Source: CAVONV01 sp963697355
GTDB lineage: Bacteria; Acidobacteriota; Vicinamibacteria; Marinacidobacterales; DATDRI01
DNA length: 64,000 bases
Direction: 5' to 3'
Assembly: GCA_963697355.1 (NCBI GenBank)
Contig: CAVONV010000023.1
Coordinates: 496,001 to 560,000, forward strand
This document shows, one piece after another, positions 15,638-23,886 of the stretch (position 1 is the first letter of the stretch; every line of letters starts with the position of its first letter). The notes beneath the pieces were generated by a model, which saw nothing but the letters and a program-made list of their open reading frames with translations, was not told the origin of the DNA and made no database searches. A program made the translations under genes and the position numbers.

Positions 15638-16142
15638 ATAATGTGGCTTCACGTTGTCGAGTTGAGTCGTGAAAAGACATCGCCGTGAGAATTTCGTATT
15701 CCAGAAAAGCACCGTGATTCGAGGAAGAATTTTTCAGAGACGCACATCTAATCGGCACCGTTTTTGCAAAATCCAGCTTTCGCGTATCTGCGGAGAAGCT
15801 GACATGAGGTCTAAACCCAGCGCAGGGAACGGGTTGAAGTCAGGGGCTGGACGATTCCTCCTTTGCGTACGAAACTGATGTCCATTTTGCACCATCGACA
15901 TGCCAAGCCGCCACACTTCACGGGCCTGCTTCTGATGGCCCCGGGAAGCGGGCGGTATTAGAGGTGTTGGCTCTCTTGGTTCGCCGGGTCATCGTCTTCG
16001 GTTCTGTCGTGTCAAGCTCCTTCGAGACTCCCAACGTTCTCGCCTCAGCCCGAATGGCCACCACCGGCAGTGTAATGGGATGTGAAGTTTGTCCCGACCG
16101 GAAATGGCTCCCGGATACCGCAGATCGTTTAGTTGAGAGGGG
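15638..16142. other. Gene-free stretch with repeats
   Basis: No convincing gene. It contains one copy of a dispersed imperfectly palindromic repeat (15,693-15,775), one GTGTGGCGG-type motif on the minus strand (15,908-15,916), and a segment (about 16,030-16,125) that weakly resembles 18,740-18,840. Confidence 0.6.
15693..15775. repeat. Dispersed repeat, copy 1
   Basis: Shares AAAAGCACCGTGATTC and GGCACCGTTTTTGCAA-like blocks, in the same order and spacing, with 21,818-21,900. Identity is patchy, as expected of old copies. Confidence 0.45.
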
Positions 16143-17450
16143 ATGTGTGTGACGGTTGTTCCCAAGCGTCGGAGATCGAAGACAGCGGCTCCAGTGGTCT
16201 CCACGAAAGTCATCGAAGAGATCAGCGGGCGGCTGGAGCGCGGTCAACCCGTAAGGAGAAGCTTTGCGGGGCTGGGACGACTTCATATCGACCGCCAGTT
16301 GCCCTTCCTTTGCCTACACCGCCAGCCGCGGGGACGAAACGATCAAGGTACGGACCGCCTTGTTATGGCGGAAGCATCGTATCTTGCGGTTTTCGAACAA
16401 CGGGCTGCTTCGTCGGCCTTGGCTCCCTTGCTTCGCCGGGTCATAGAGACGTTGGTCAAGCCGTTCGGAGCATTCCTGTTGGTAGAGGTTTGGTCGACGG
16501 AGCATTTGCCCGAGCGGGAAGCGGCGCAGTCGGCAGAGTTGCATCATCCCGTCTTTGAGATTCACATCGCAAAAGGTCAGGACCTACAGGACACAGCGGA
16601 GACGCTCAGGGCTCAGCTGGGCAAAATCAAGATTCACCGAAAGCCCGCGGAGGTCGAGGTCGCGTATGACGGTCGACCGGGACCGCCGGGACTCCCGCCG
16701 ATCCTCTCGGCTCATGAGATGCGAGTGCTGCGCTGCGGGACGATCGGGTTGGGGGTTGCCCCGTTCTACCGAAGCCCCGAAGGTGAAACGCTTTACCCAC
16801 TGATTCTGAGGAATTTGAGGCGGGCTCTGTCGCCGGCATTGAAACGAACCTTCCACCAGTTCGCTCGAGCGCACACCTCCCACACCCCGCCCAGCTATCA
16901 AGCGTTGGGGCGGCGCCGGGTGGTCAAAGCCGTTTGGGAAGTGGACGAGCAGCTGGCGGCCATCAGTGATTCGTTCGACTTTTTGCTCCAGGTCACGCCG
17001 GTGAACGTCGAATCCGCGTGGTCTCAGTTCAAGCGGAAACGCTTTGAGGAGATTCCCGCTTTTCAATATCGACCTCGGCCAATCGACCCAGTCCTTGTGA
17101 AGCGACGGCTGTACCTGGTTCCTATCGAACGCGTCGAGGACCCGACGCTGGCGCAGCTGTTTTGGGAAAAACAAATAGAGATGGATCGGCAGCTGACGAT
17201 GCTCGCCGACCGCGACACCCAGCGCTTTCTATACGGTAGCTTGCAGTTGTACGGCAAGCTGGACGGCAGACTGGTGTCAACCGCCAGGGACCTATTGGAT
17301 TTGCAGTGGCGCAAGGTGCTTCGACCCCTGCCCCTTCGCCCCCGGTTCCTCGAGCGGGAAGACAGCCTTCGGCGGTTAACCGAGCTCCGAAATGGATACT
17401 CACTGATGGAAATGGCGGGCAGTCCCTCCCGAAAGGAGAAACGAGGATGA
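16143..17450 (+). CDS. DUF1704 (QEGLA-motif) family protein lacking the protease core
   Basis: A 435-residue protein. Residues about 45-330 align by eye with the N-terminal part of the DUF1704/flavohemoglobin-expression-modulating QEGLA family (GRLHIDRQLPFLCLHR opening, then the helical region ending TARDLL). Family members continue with an HExxH-type zinc site and the QEGLA motif. Neither is present here, and the frame goes straight to a C-terminal-tail-like segment (RPRFLEREDSLRRL). It looks like an internal in-frame deletion, so peptidase activity is not expected. ATG 16,143 follows GAGAGGGG. The stop overlaps the ATP-grasp start (ATGA). Confidence 0.65.
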   Translation: MCVTVVPKRRRSKTAAPVVSTKVIEEISGRLERGQPVRRSFAGLGRLHIDRQLPFLCLHRQPRGRNDQGTDRLVMAEASYLAVFEQRAASSALAPLLRRVIETLVKPFGAFLLVEVWSTEHLPEREAAQSAELHHPVFEIHIAKGQDLQDTAETLRAQLGKIKIHRKPAEVEVAYDGRPGPPGLPPILSAHEMRVLRCGTIGLGVAPFYRSPEGETLYPLILRNLRRALSPALKRTFHQFARAHTSHTPPSYQALGRRRVVKAVWEVDEQLAAISDSFDFLLQVTPVNVESAWSQFKRKRFEEIPAFQYRPRPIDPVLVKRRLYLVPIERVEDPTLAQLFWEKQIEMDRQLTMLADRDTQRFLYGSLQLYGKLDGRLVSTARDLLDLQWRKVLRPLPLRPRFLEREDSLRRLTELRNGYSLMEMAGSPSRKEKRG

Positions 17451-18493
17451 GAATTGGATTCGTTGTGAATGATATCAAGACGGAGGAGCCGGGATATACG
17501 ACCGTCCGCTTAGCTATGGCGGCAATCAACCTGGGTCACGAAGCGTGGCTGGTGGGAGCCGGCGACTTTGCCTACGACCCGGATGAGATCATCCGCGCCC
17601 GTGCGAAGACGGCCCCCAAGTCCAAGTACAAATCGTCGGAAATCTTTCTGAGCGACTTGCAGGGTAAAAAGGCCAAAACGGAGAGGGTCACTGTCGACGA
17701 CCTCGACGTGCTGATGCTGCGGAGTGATCCCTCGAACGATACGGGACTGCGAGCCTGGGCGCAGGCCTCAGGTATCATCTTCGGCCGTGTGGCCATGCGC
17801 CATGGAGTGATCGTGCTCAACGACCCCAACGGTCTATCGAAGGCGATGAACAAGATGTACTTTCAGTTATTTCCCGAAGAGGTCCGCCCGAAGACGCTCA
17901 TCACCCGGGACCGAGACGAGATCAAAGCCTTTGCCAAGGGGCTGGGGGGCAATGTCGTCTTGAAGCCACTTCAGGGTTCCGGAGGGCAGAGCGTTTTTCT
18001 GGTTCGTCCGGACGATGTGCCGAATCTGAACCAGATGATTGAAGCGGTCAGCCGCGAAGGGTACGTTATCGCCCAGGAATACTTACCTGCCGCCGCCGAA
18101 GGGGACACGCGCCTGTTTGTGATGAACGGACAACCGCTTCGCTACAAAGGTAAGTACGCCGCCTTCCGGCGCGTCCGCCAAGGCGATGACATGCGAAGTA
18201 ATATCCACGCGGGAGGCAAGCTCCGCAAGGCCGACATCACCGACATGCATCTGAAAATCGTCGAGATCGTCCGCCCGAAACTCGTACAGGACGGCATGTT
18301 CCTCGTCCGCCTCGACATCGTCGGGGACAAACTGATGGAGATTAACGTGTTCAGCCCGGGCGGTCTGGGAAGCGCCCAGAAGTTCGAAGGGGTGAACTTC
18401 ACGCATGCCGTGCTTCATGCCATGGAACGCAAAGTGGAATACATGAAGTACTACCGGCGCAGCTTCGACAACATAGAGATGGCGACACTGTAA
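17447..18493 (+). CDS. Glutathione-synthase-like ATP-grasp ligase
   Basis: A 348-residue ATP-grasp protein like GshB. MRIGFVVNDI opens the preATP-grasp domain, LNDPNGLSKAMNKMY (about 125-139) is typical of the GshB group, VVLKPLQGSGGQSVFLV (about 167-183) is the glycine-rich ATP loop, and MEINVFSPGGLG near 302-313 contains the metal-binding Glu and Asn. It joins an amino or thiol group to a carboxylate using ATP. The substrate is unknown because these DUF1704-linked homologues are uncharacterised. The start is set by the ATGA overlap with DUF1704. The frame is open upstream but that part duplicates the neighbour's coding region. Confidence 0.8.
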   Translation: MRIGFVVNDIKTEEPGYTTVRLAMAAINLGHEAWLVGAGDFAYDPDEIIRARAKTAPKSKYKSSEIFLSDLQGKKAKTERVTVDDLDVLMLRSDPSNDTGLRAWAQASGIIFGRVAMRHGVIVLNDPNGLSKAMNKMYFQLFPEEVRPKTLITRDRDEIKAFAKGLGGNVVLKPLQGSGGQSVFLVRPDDVPNLNQMIEAVSREGYVIAQEYLPAAAEGDTRLFVMNGQPLRYKGKYAAFRRVRQGDDMRSNIHAGGKLRKADITDMHLKIVEIVRPKLVQDGMFLVRLDIVGDKLMEINVFSPGGLGSAQKFEGVNFTHAVLHAMERKVEYMKYYRRSFDNIEMATL

Positions 18494-19078
18494 GGGTAGC
18501 TATCTCTTTCGGGCGAGCAGGAAACAGGCGGCCGCACGAGCCGGCCGGTATGAGGAGTTCTTCATGGATGAATGGACCGGGATTCCTTTTCCAGAGACTA
18601 TCGAAACCGTTCGCCAAGCTCTGGCGTCGACCGTATGGCCTGTACTGAGGGCCCTAACCAATTAGGTATACGGACCCGGTGGGCGAGCCAAATCGAAGCA
18701 GCCTGCCCGGATGGGATTCATCCTTGACTGCTTTCCTCCAAGGCTGCCAACTTCCACGTCGCAGCCCAAATGGCCCCCAACGGCCTGTCGCAGGGTGTGG
18801 CGATTTCGGGCATAGCCGTAAACAGGCTCCCATCAGAGCCAATAGATCCGCTAAGACTACCTTGAGGTGGGTAAGGTGTTTTTCTCGTGGATCCTGGTTT
18901 GGTGAGGTGACCTCCGTTGGAGAGCCAGCCAGCCCTCCCGTCATAGGAGGGCGAGTTGACAAACAACTTCGATTTGGATAGGTGTTAGCTGCCAATTGGC
19001 GATTATTCGGGCTCAAGACTCTCCGGTGCTTCTCGGACCGGAGATCCAACACATTTCTGTTGTTAGACGCGTATCATC
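18494..19078. other. Intergenic stretch with motif and weak repeat
   Basis: 585 bases without a believable gene. It contains GTGTGGCGA at 18,795-18,803, a segment related to 16,030-16,125, and the hairpin CCCTCC/GGAGGG around 18,935. TTTGGATAGGTGTTAGCT (18,973-18,990) has sigma-54 spacing but poor -24 and -12 boxes, so it is only a weak candidate promoter for the CNNM gene. Confidence 0.5.
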
Positions 19079-20413
19079 ATGGATTACGTTTTATGGCTTG
19101 AGTTGGTTGTTTTTGTGTTCGCGATGAGCCTTTCGGGCTTTTTTTCCAGCTCCGAGACCTCCCTGTTCTCTCTGAGCAATGCGCAACTCGAGCAGATGAG
19201 GCGGGACCAGCACCCGCGAATCCGCCTCATCCAACGCCTTTTGAGCGAACCGCGACGCCTCATCATTACTATCTTGATCGGTAATGAGCTGGTTAACGTA
19301 GTCGCTTCAGTCATCTCAGCAGCCGTTGTGATAAGCCTGCTCGGCTCCGAGAACAAGTGGTTGAACGTTTTCATCATGGTGCCACTGCTCCTCCTATTTG
19401 GGGAAATCACTCCCAAGGTGTTGGCCATACGTCACAACGTTGCGTTCGCAAGCTTCGTGAGTGAGCCGATCGAGATATTCGCCCGGATGACCAGGCCGGT
19501 GCGTTTCGTCGTCCGTGTAGTAGCGGACCGGATCATTACCTTTGTGATGGGGAAGGAGCGTTCCCGCGGCAATATCATCACCGAGGATATGGTTCGGGTT
19601 CTGGCCCGAGAAGCGGTGGGTGAAGGCGTCTTGGATGGTTTCGAGGCTCAATTCATTGAGCAGATCTTCGATTTCGGTAACAAGACCCTGGAAGACATCA
19701 TGACGCCCCGGTCCGATATCTTCTCCTTGCCCGTGGATATACCGCTCGAGGAGATGATCAAGGAACTGTCTATCACTCGCCACACGAAGATACCCATCTA
19801 TCAAGAGGAGAAGGACAGCATCATTGGTATTCTCCACGCAAGAGACCTCCTTGGCATCGACACGAAGAAATTCGCCCAAGACCCTCAGGCGTTGCGGGAC
19901 CTTTTGCACCAACCCTATTTTGTCCCCGAATCGAAGCTGGCAGCCGATCTGTTTCACACCTTTAGAGCTCGCCACCTTTCCATCGCCCTCACCGTGGACG
20001 AGTACGGCGGTGTCATGGGTGTCGTGACCATGGAGGACCTGCTCGAATGCATTTTCGGTGAGATCCATAGCCCCTCGGAGGAGCGTCACCAAACCGCCAT
20101 CAAAGATCTGGGGGAGGGCCGCTACAGGGTGGAAGCTAGAATGCCGGTCACCGAATTCAATCGGGCCATGGGCTCGGATTTCTCCGACGAGTGGGGAGAA
20201 ACGATTGGTGGGTTGCTATTGCACCATTACGGAGAGCTCCCGCACGAAGGTGCCCGCGTGGAAGTGGGGGATCTCCTTTTTACGGTCTCCGAGGTCGAAG
20301 AAAATCGCATCAAGGTGGTCGAGTTCGAAGGTTCTCCGCGAGCCACCGGACAGGATGGACAGCCGTCTGTGTCAACCGAGAACGTGACGGAACAGGAAGT
20401 AGATGGGGAGTAA
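19079..20413 (+). CDS. CNNM/CorC-family transporter (HlyC/CorC-like), copy 1
   Basis: A 444-residue protein. A DUF21/CNNM membrane domain with four helices (about residues 5-185, opening with SGFFSSSETSLFSLS) is followed by an acidic helix. A CBS pair (about 205-325: IMTPRSDIFSLP, TKIPIYQE, LTVDEYGGVMGVVTMEDLLE) and a CorC/HlyC C-terminal domain (about 345-425) come next. Family members act in Mg2+ and other cation transport or its control. A paralogue follows after 58 bases, so the two may form a heteromer. They lie a few kilobases from the dead mgtE and could compensate for its loss, which is inference. Confidence 0.88.
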   Translation: MDYVLWLELVVFVFAMSLSGFFSSSETSLFSLSNAQLEQMRRDQHPRIRLIQRLLSEPRRLIITILIGNELVNVVASVISAAVVISLLGSENKWLNVFIMVPLLLLFGEITPKVLAIRHNVAFASFVSEPIEIFARMTRPVRFVVRVVADRIITFVMGKERSRGNIITEDMVRVLAREAVGEGVLDGFEAQFIEQIFDFGNKTLEDIMTPRSDIFSLPVDIPLEEMIKELSITRHTKIPIYQEEKDSIIGILHARDLLGIDTKKFAQDPQALRDLLHQPYFVPESKLAADLFHTFRARHLSIALTVDEYGGVMGVVTMEDLLECIFGEIHSPSEERHQTAIKDLGEGRYRVEARMPVTEFNRAMGSDFSDEWGETIGGLLLHHYGELPHEGARVEVGDLLFTVSEVEENRIKVVEFEGSPRATGQDGQPSVSTENVTEQEVDGE

Positions 20414-20471
20414 ACTCCAAAATCGGCCCGGTGCCCGCGGCCCGCTGCCGGAGGTGATGTAGAACTAACCC

Positions 20472-21704
20472 ATGGACGTGTTGTTTGCACTTGTCTTGAT
20501 TCTGGCCTGCCTTCTCGTAGAGGGCTTCTTTTCCGGTTCCGAGATAGGCGTGGTGAGTGCCGATCAAATGAAGCTGCGCCACGATGCCGCCACCGGGTCT
20601 CGCGGAGCGAAGATCGCCCTCGAGATGCTGAAGAATCCCGAGTGGCTCCTGTCCACTACTTTGGTAGGCACCAATATCGCGGTGGTCACCAATACGACAA
20701 TCGCCACGGCTCTGGTGATCGAGCTTTTTGGTGAGCAGAACAGCTGGTTCGCCATTGTCTTGGTGGCTCCTTTGATTTGGGTCTTTGGGGAGATCGTGCC
20801 CAAGAGTATCTTTCAACAACGCGCCAACACGATCACACCGCGTGCCATCTTTCTGCTACGTTTCGCCTCCTACTTGTTCTTCCCAATACTGGTCGTCTTC
20901 ACGCTCATCACGCGACTGCTCACGTGGAGTTTCGGGAAGCAAATTCAGAATCCTTTCACGTTGCGCGAAGAGATCCTCACGATGTTGCAGATGCCCGCCG
21001 CCGAGGGGGACATTCAACCCGTAGAAAAAACCATGCTCCAACACGTCTTCAGCTTTTCCGAGACCACGGCGTACGAGATCATGATTCCGCTGATCGATGT
21101 CGTAGCGATTGAGCAAGATGCCACCTGCGGCGAAGCCACCCGATTGGCAGACGAGAAAGCCCATGTACGCCTGCTGGTCTATGCCGAGCGGGTGGACAGA
21201 GTCGTGGGTGTTCTCAATGCACTGGAGCTACTCGCCGTCGATCCGCGGCAACCCATAAAGCCGTTTCTTCGGGACGTGCGATTCGTTCCGGGGTCCAAAA
21301 ATATCAGCGAGCTCCTTCTCGATCTGCGGAAGGACGGCGATACGGTGGCCGTGGTTGTTGGCGAGTTCGGAGGCGCCCAGGGACTGGTCACCATCGAAGA
21401 TATCATGGAAGAAGTCGTGGAAGAGATGGAAGACGAGTATGATATCGGGAAAAAGCCGGTGCAATGGGTACGCAAGATCTCCAATAAAGAGTATGTCGTG
21501 AGCGCCCGTGTCGAAGTGGCTAGTTTGGAGGAAGAATTGGGGGTGCGCTTCCGGAAAGGCAAATTTGTTACTCTGGCCGGTTTTTTGCTAGAGAAGTCGG
21601 GCGACATTCCTGCCCAGGGGACGGTGATCAAAGCCGGGGGGATCACCTTCACCATTGAGCGTAGTACCCCTCAGGCGATACAGGAAGTCCGGCTACGCTG
21701 GTGA
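20472..21704 (+). CDS. CNNM/CorC-family transporter, copy 2
   Basis: A 410-residue paralogue with the same architecture. DUF21 helices open with LVEGFFSGSEIGVVSAD. The CBS pair runs about 200-320, the second ending VVGEFGGAQGLVTIEDIMEEVV. The C-terminal FAD-binding-like CorC domain ends SFTIERSTP-like beta strands. The first CBS half is less conserved (MIPLIDVVAIEQDA). It starts 58 bases after copy 1, probably in the same transcript. Substrate cation unknown. Confidence 0.87.
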   Translation: MDVLFALVLILACLLVEGFFSGSEIGVVSADQMKLRHDAATGSRGAKIALEMLKNPEWLLSTTLVGTNIAVVTNTTIATALVIELFGEQNSWFAIVLVAPLIWVFGEIVPKSIFQQRANTITPRAIFLLRFASYLFFPILVVFTLITRLLTWSFGKQIQNPFTLREEILTMLQMPAAEGDIQPVEKTMLQHVFSFSETTAYEIMIPLIDVVAIEQDATCGEATRLADEKAHVRLLVYAERVDRVVGVLNALELLAVDPRQPIKPFLRDVRFVPGSKNISELLLDLRKDGDTVAVVVGEFGGAQGLVTIEDIMEEVVEEMEDEYDIGKKPVQWVRKISNKEYVVSARVEVASLEEELGVRFRKGKFVTLAGFLLEKSGDIPAQGTVIKAGGITFTIERSTPQAIQEVRLRW

Positions 21705-21817
21705 CAAACATCCGCAGGCCACCACGAAGAGAAGACTCCTCCCTAACGGATGCTGCGTACCTCGTAGGGCCGGGCGACTCAGCCGGCGATTTGCGGATCA
21801 CGTAACGCGGTAGAACT

Positions 21818-21900
21818 TCGCATCCTGCAAAAGCACCATAATTCGGAAGAGAATTCCTCAGTAAGATACCCGCATTCGGGCACCGTCTTTTGCAGGCGCA
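21818..21900. repeat. Dispersed repeat, copy 2, with inverted ends
   Basis: CCTGCAAAAG at 21,824-21,833 and CTTTTGCAGG at 21,887-21,896 form perfect 10-bp terminal inverted repeats around 53 bases. The internal order of blocks matches 15,693-15,775. It resembles a small non-autonomous palindromic element. Confidence 0.5.
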
Positions 21901-22305
21901 AAGGCCAAATTTCTGAGGCGGCGCAAAGGAGGAGTTTTAGTCGAGTGTACAGAACCGGTTGAGGGTCTGAGGCTCGGTGATTCCTTCCTCGCACGTTAAG
22001 CGGTTGTATCATTTGGTCCGGCGCCACACAAAACCGCCACACGGTGCGGCACCGCGGCCGGTTACACGTCGTCGCCAACGCGGGAAAGGTCGGAGCTGCG
22101 AACGTTGCTGCGAGATCACTCATCAGTTGCTCCGTTTCGTTGAAAAAACTGACGTGTAACTCAAAGAAGAGAACCTGCATACACTCATTGACGAGGTTCG
22201 GAATAACATGTAGGGACACGAGCTCGAGAATCCGGCGAGGAGGAGCAACCTTGGTGATCAAGATGATAGGCGGAAGTCTCTCGTTCGATCCGATTGGAGA
22301 CCGAT

Positions 22306-22410
22306 ATGAACGACAAAAAGGTCAAGGATCTCATGGTGCCACTCGACGAATACCCCGTGGTCGAAATGAACGCCACGTTGCTCGACGTGGTAAACGCTCT
22401 CGCGAAGGCC
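22306..22410 (+). pseudogene. CBS-domain protein, 5' fragment
   Basis: The first 35 codons read KVKDLMVPLDEYPVV and TLLDVVNALAKA, typical of the start of a stand-alone CBS protein. The frame then loses all similarity and ends by 22,560. Confidence 0.6.
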
Positions 22411-22588
22411 ATAAAGTCGTCGCTCTGTATGCAAGTACCAGCGCGCTTGGGAAGGGGCTTGCCGACTCGGGCGCTGCCTTGTACTTGGCAGATGCCTCCT
22501 TGGGACTCGGTGAAAAGGGTTGGTGAGATCAGAATTCGGCAAGGTGACCAACCCGTTTGACTAGGGACTTCCACCGTATACTGAGGTC

Positions 22589-23470
22589 ATGAGAACAATC
22601 CTCATCGTTGACAATGAACCCCTCGAGATCACTGTACTTCGAGACATGCTGGAGGACGGCAGCTATAGGTTCGAAACGGCGTTGACGGGTGGGGCAGCGA
22701 GGCGCGTTATTCGTGCCAAAGGCGATCAAATCAAGGCGATTCTCATAGACTGGCTGCTGCCGGATGTGGAAGGCATCGAGCTGCTCACTTGGATGAAGTC
22801 CCAGCCCCAACTCAGCGATGTCGAGGTGGTGGTCCACTCCGCGGAGTTTGATCCCGGAAACGTTCAGAAAGCCATTGAGGCGGGAGCGTACTACTACCTG
22901 ACGAAGCCGTTTGATGAGCCTCAGCTCGAAGCCATCGTACGTGCCGCTGTGTCGAGCTTCGAGCTAAAAAAGCGGCTTTTTGAAAAGTCAAAAGCGGCAG
23001 AGGAGACTTTCGGGCTTCTTCAACAAGGCACCTTCCGGTTTAGAACGTTCGAAGAAGGGGAGTTGCTCGCCGTCCATATTGCATCGGGATGCGGCCGGCC
23101 CGACGCAAGTATGGGCCTCGCCGAGTTGATGTTGAATGCGGTCGAACATGGCAATCTCACTATCGGCTATGAGGAAAAGGGCAAGCTTTTGGCCAAGAGG
23201 CGGCTCGAGATGGAACTAAGACGCCGATTGTCGCTTCCCGAGTATAGGGACCGCTACGTTGAGGTGACTATCCAACGAATTCCCGGGACGCTGATCGTCA
23301 GAATCAAGGATGAGGGATTGGGATTCGACTACGAACGGTACATGACTATGGAAAGGGGGAGACTCTTCGACTCGCACGGCAGAGGAGTTCTCATGGCGTC
23401 CGCGACATTAGACCTCGAGTACATTCCGCCAGGGAACGAGGTTGAGGTCCGACTGCCGTTACCGCGTTGA
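22589..23470 (+). CDS. Receiver-HATPase (anti-sigma-kinase-like) signalling protein
   Basis: A 293-residue fusion. A receiver domain occupies residues about 3-120, with the phospho-acceptor Asp in ILIDWLLPD and the conserved KP in YLTKPFDEP. The acidic pair is VDN rather than DD. The second half (about 150-292) is a GHKL ATPase of the RsbW type, with ELMLNAVEHGN as the N box, IKDEGLGFDY as G1 and SHGRGVLMA as G2. There is no histidine H-box, so it probably acts by phosphorylating or binding an anti-sigma antagonist under control of receiver phosphorylation. Partner proteins are not adjacent. Confidence 0.82.
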   Translation: MRTILIVDNEPLEITVLRDMLEDGSYRFETALTGGAARRVIRAKGDQIKAILIDWLLPDVEGIELLTWMKSQPQLSDVEVVVHSAEFDPGNVQKAIEAGAYYYLTKPFDEPQLEAIVRAAVSSFELKKRLFEKSKAAEETFGLLQQGTFRFRTFEEGELLAVHIASGCGRPDASMGLAELMLNAVEHGNLTIGYEEKGKLLAKRRLEMELRRRLSLPEYRDRYVEVTIQRIPGTLIVRIKDEGLGFDYERYMTMERGRLFDSHGRGVLMASATLDLEYIPPGNEVEVRLPLPR

Positions 23471-23886
23471 GCTGAATAGCGGCCCCGGTCGGGAGTGAAG
23501 GTGAATCCCAACTAGAAACGTGGCGTCGGATCTGTCGTCATCACTTGCTTCGCTGCATTTGCATTGAAGGGATCAATGGCAAACTAGATGCCAAACTGAG
23601 GCGCGGCCCATGTTATTGCTAAGGCATTGATTGCAGGATGGTTATCGTCAGCGGGGACCCATGGCTATCGTGGCGGCGCGCTGGTGAGTTAGCAATGGTG
23701 CCACCAGGCAGGAACGTTCTGAGGCTATCCATCCATAGTCCCAGTCTTCATGTGAAAGTGTGGCTTCCGCGTGGCGGTGTGGCGGTTCTGCTGTGGTTTC
23801 ACCGCGAGTTGTTCAAGGTCCCGGACGCTATATCCGGATACGATTCAGTCACTTGGACACTTTTTGGTGTGTTACCATCGGGAATC
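23471..23886. other. Intergenic region with repeated GTGTGGC motifs
   Basis: 416 bases before the kinase gene. GTGTGGC occurs at 23,759 and 23,777 with a related GCGTGGC between them, about 110-130 bases before the start codon. TTGGACACTTTTTGGT (23,853-23,868) has the spacing of a sigma-54 promoter but ends GT instead of GC. Confidence 0.45.

Larger units (their letters stand above)
21705..22588. other. Gene-poor stretch with remnants
   Basis: 884 bases. It holds the dispersed repeat (21,818-21,900), tandem GCCACAC motifs (22,021-22,042), an ORF-like segment around 22,164-22,217 with in-frame stops on both sides, and the 5' tip of a CBS gene (22,306-22,410). No intact gene is visible. Confidence 0.6.

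Noticed and set aside
15895..15916. Sigma-54 promoter on the minus strand (TTGGCATGTC-GGTGC)
   Set aside because: The spacing is 12 bases and no gene follows.
18679..18981. 100-residue plus-strand ORF in the 18.5-19.1 kb gap
   Set aside because: Composition and codon pattern look non-coding and it overlaps a dispersed repeat; equally long frames run on the other strand.
23638..23886. Longer N terminus for the histidine kinase
   Set aside because: The extra codons have no family similarity and lie over the repeated GTGTGGC motifs; ATG 23,887 gives the normal TM1 position.
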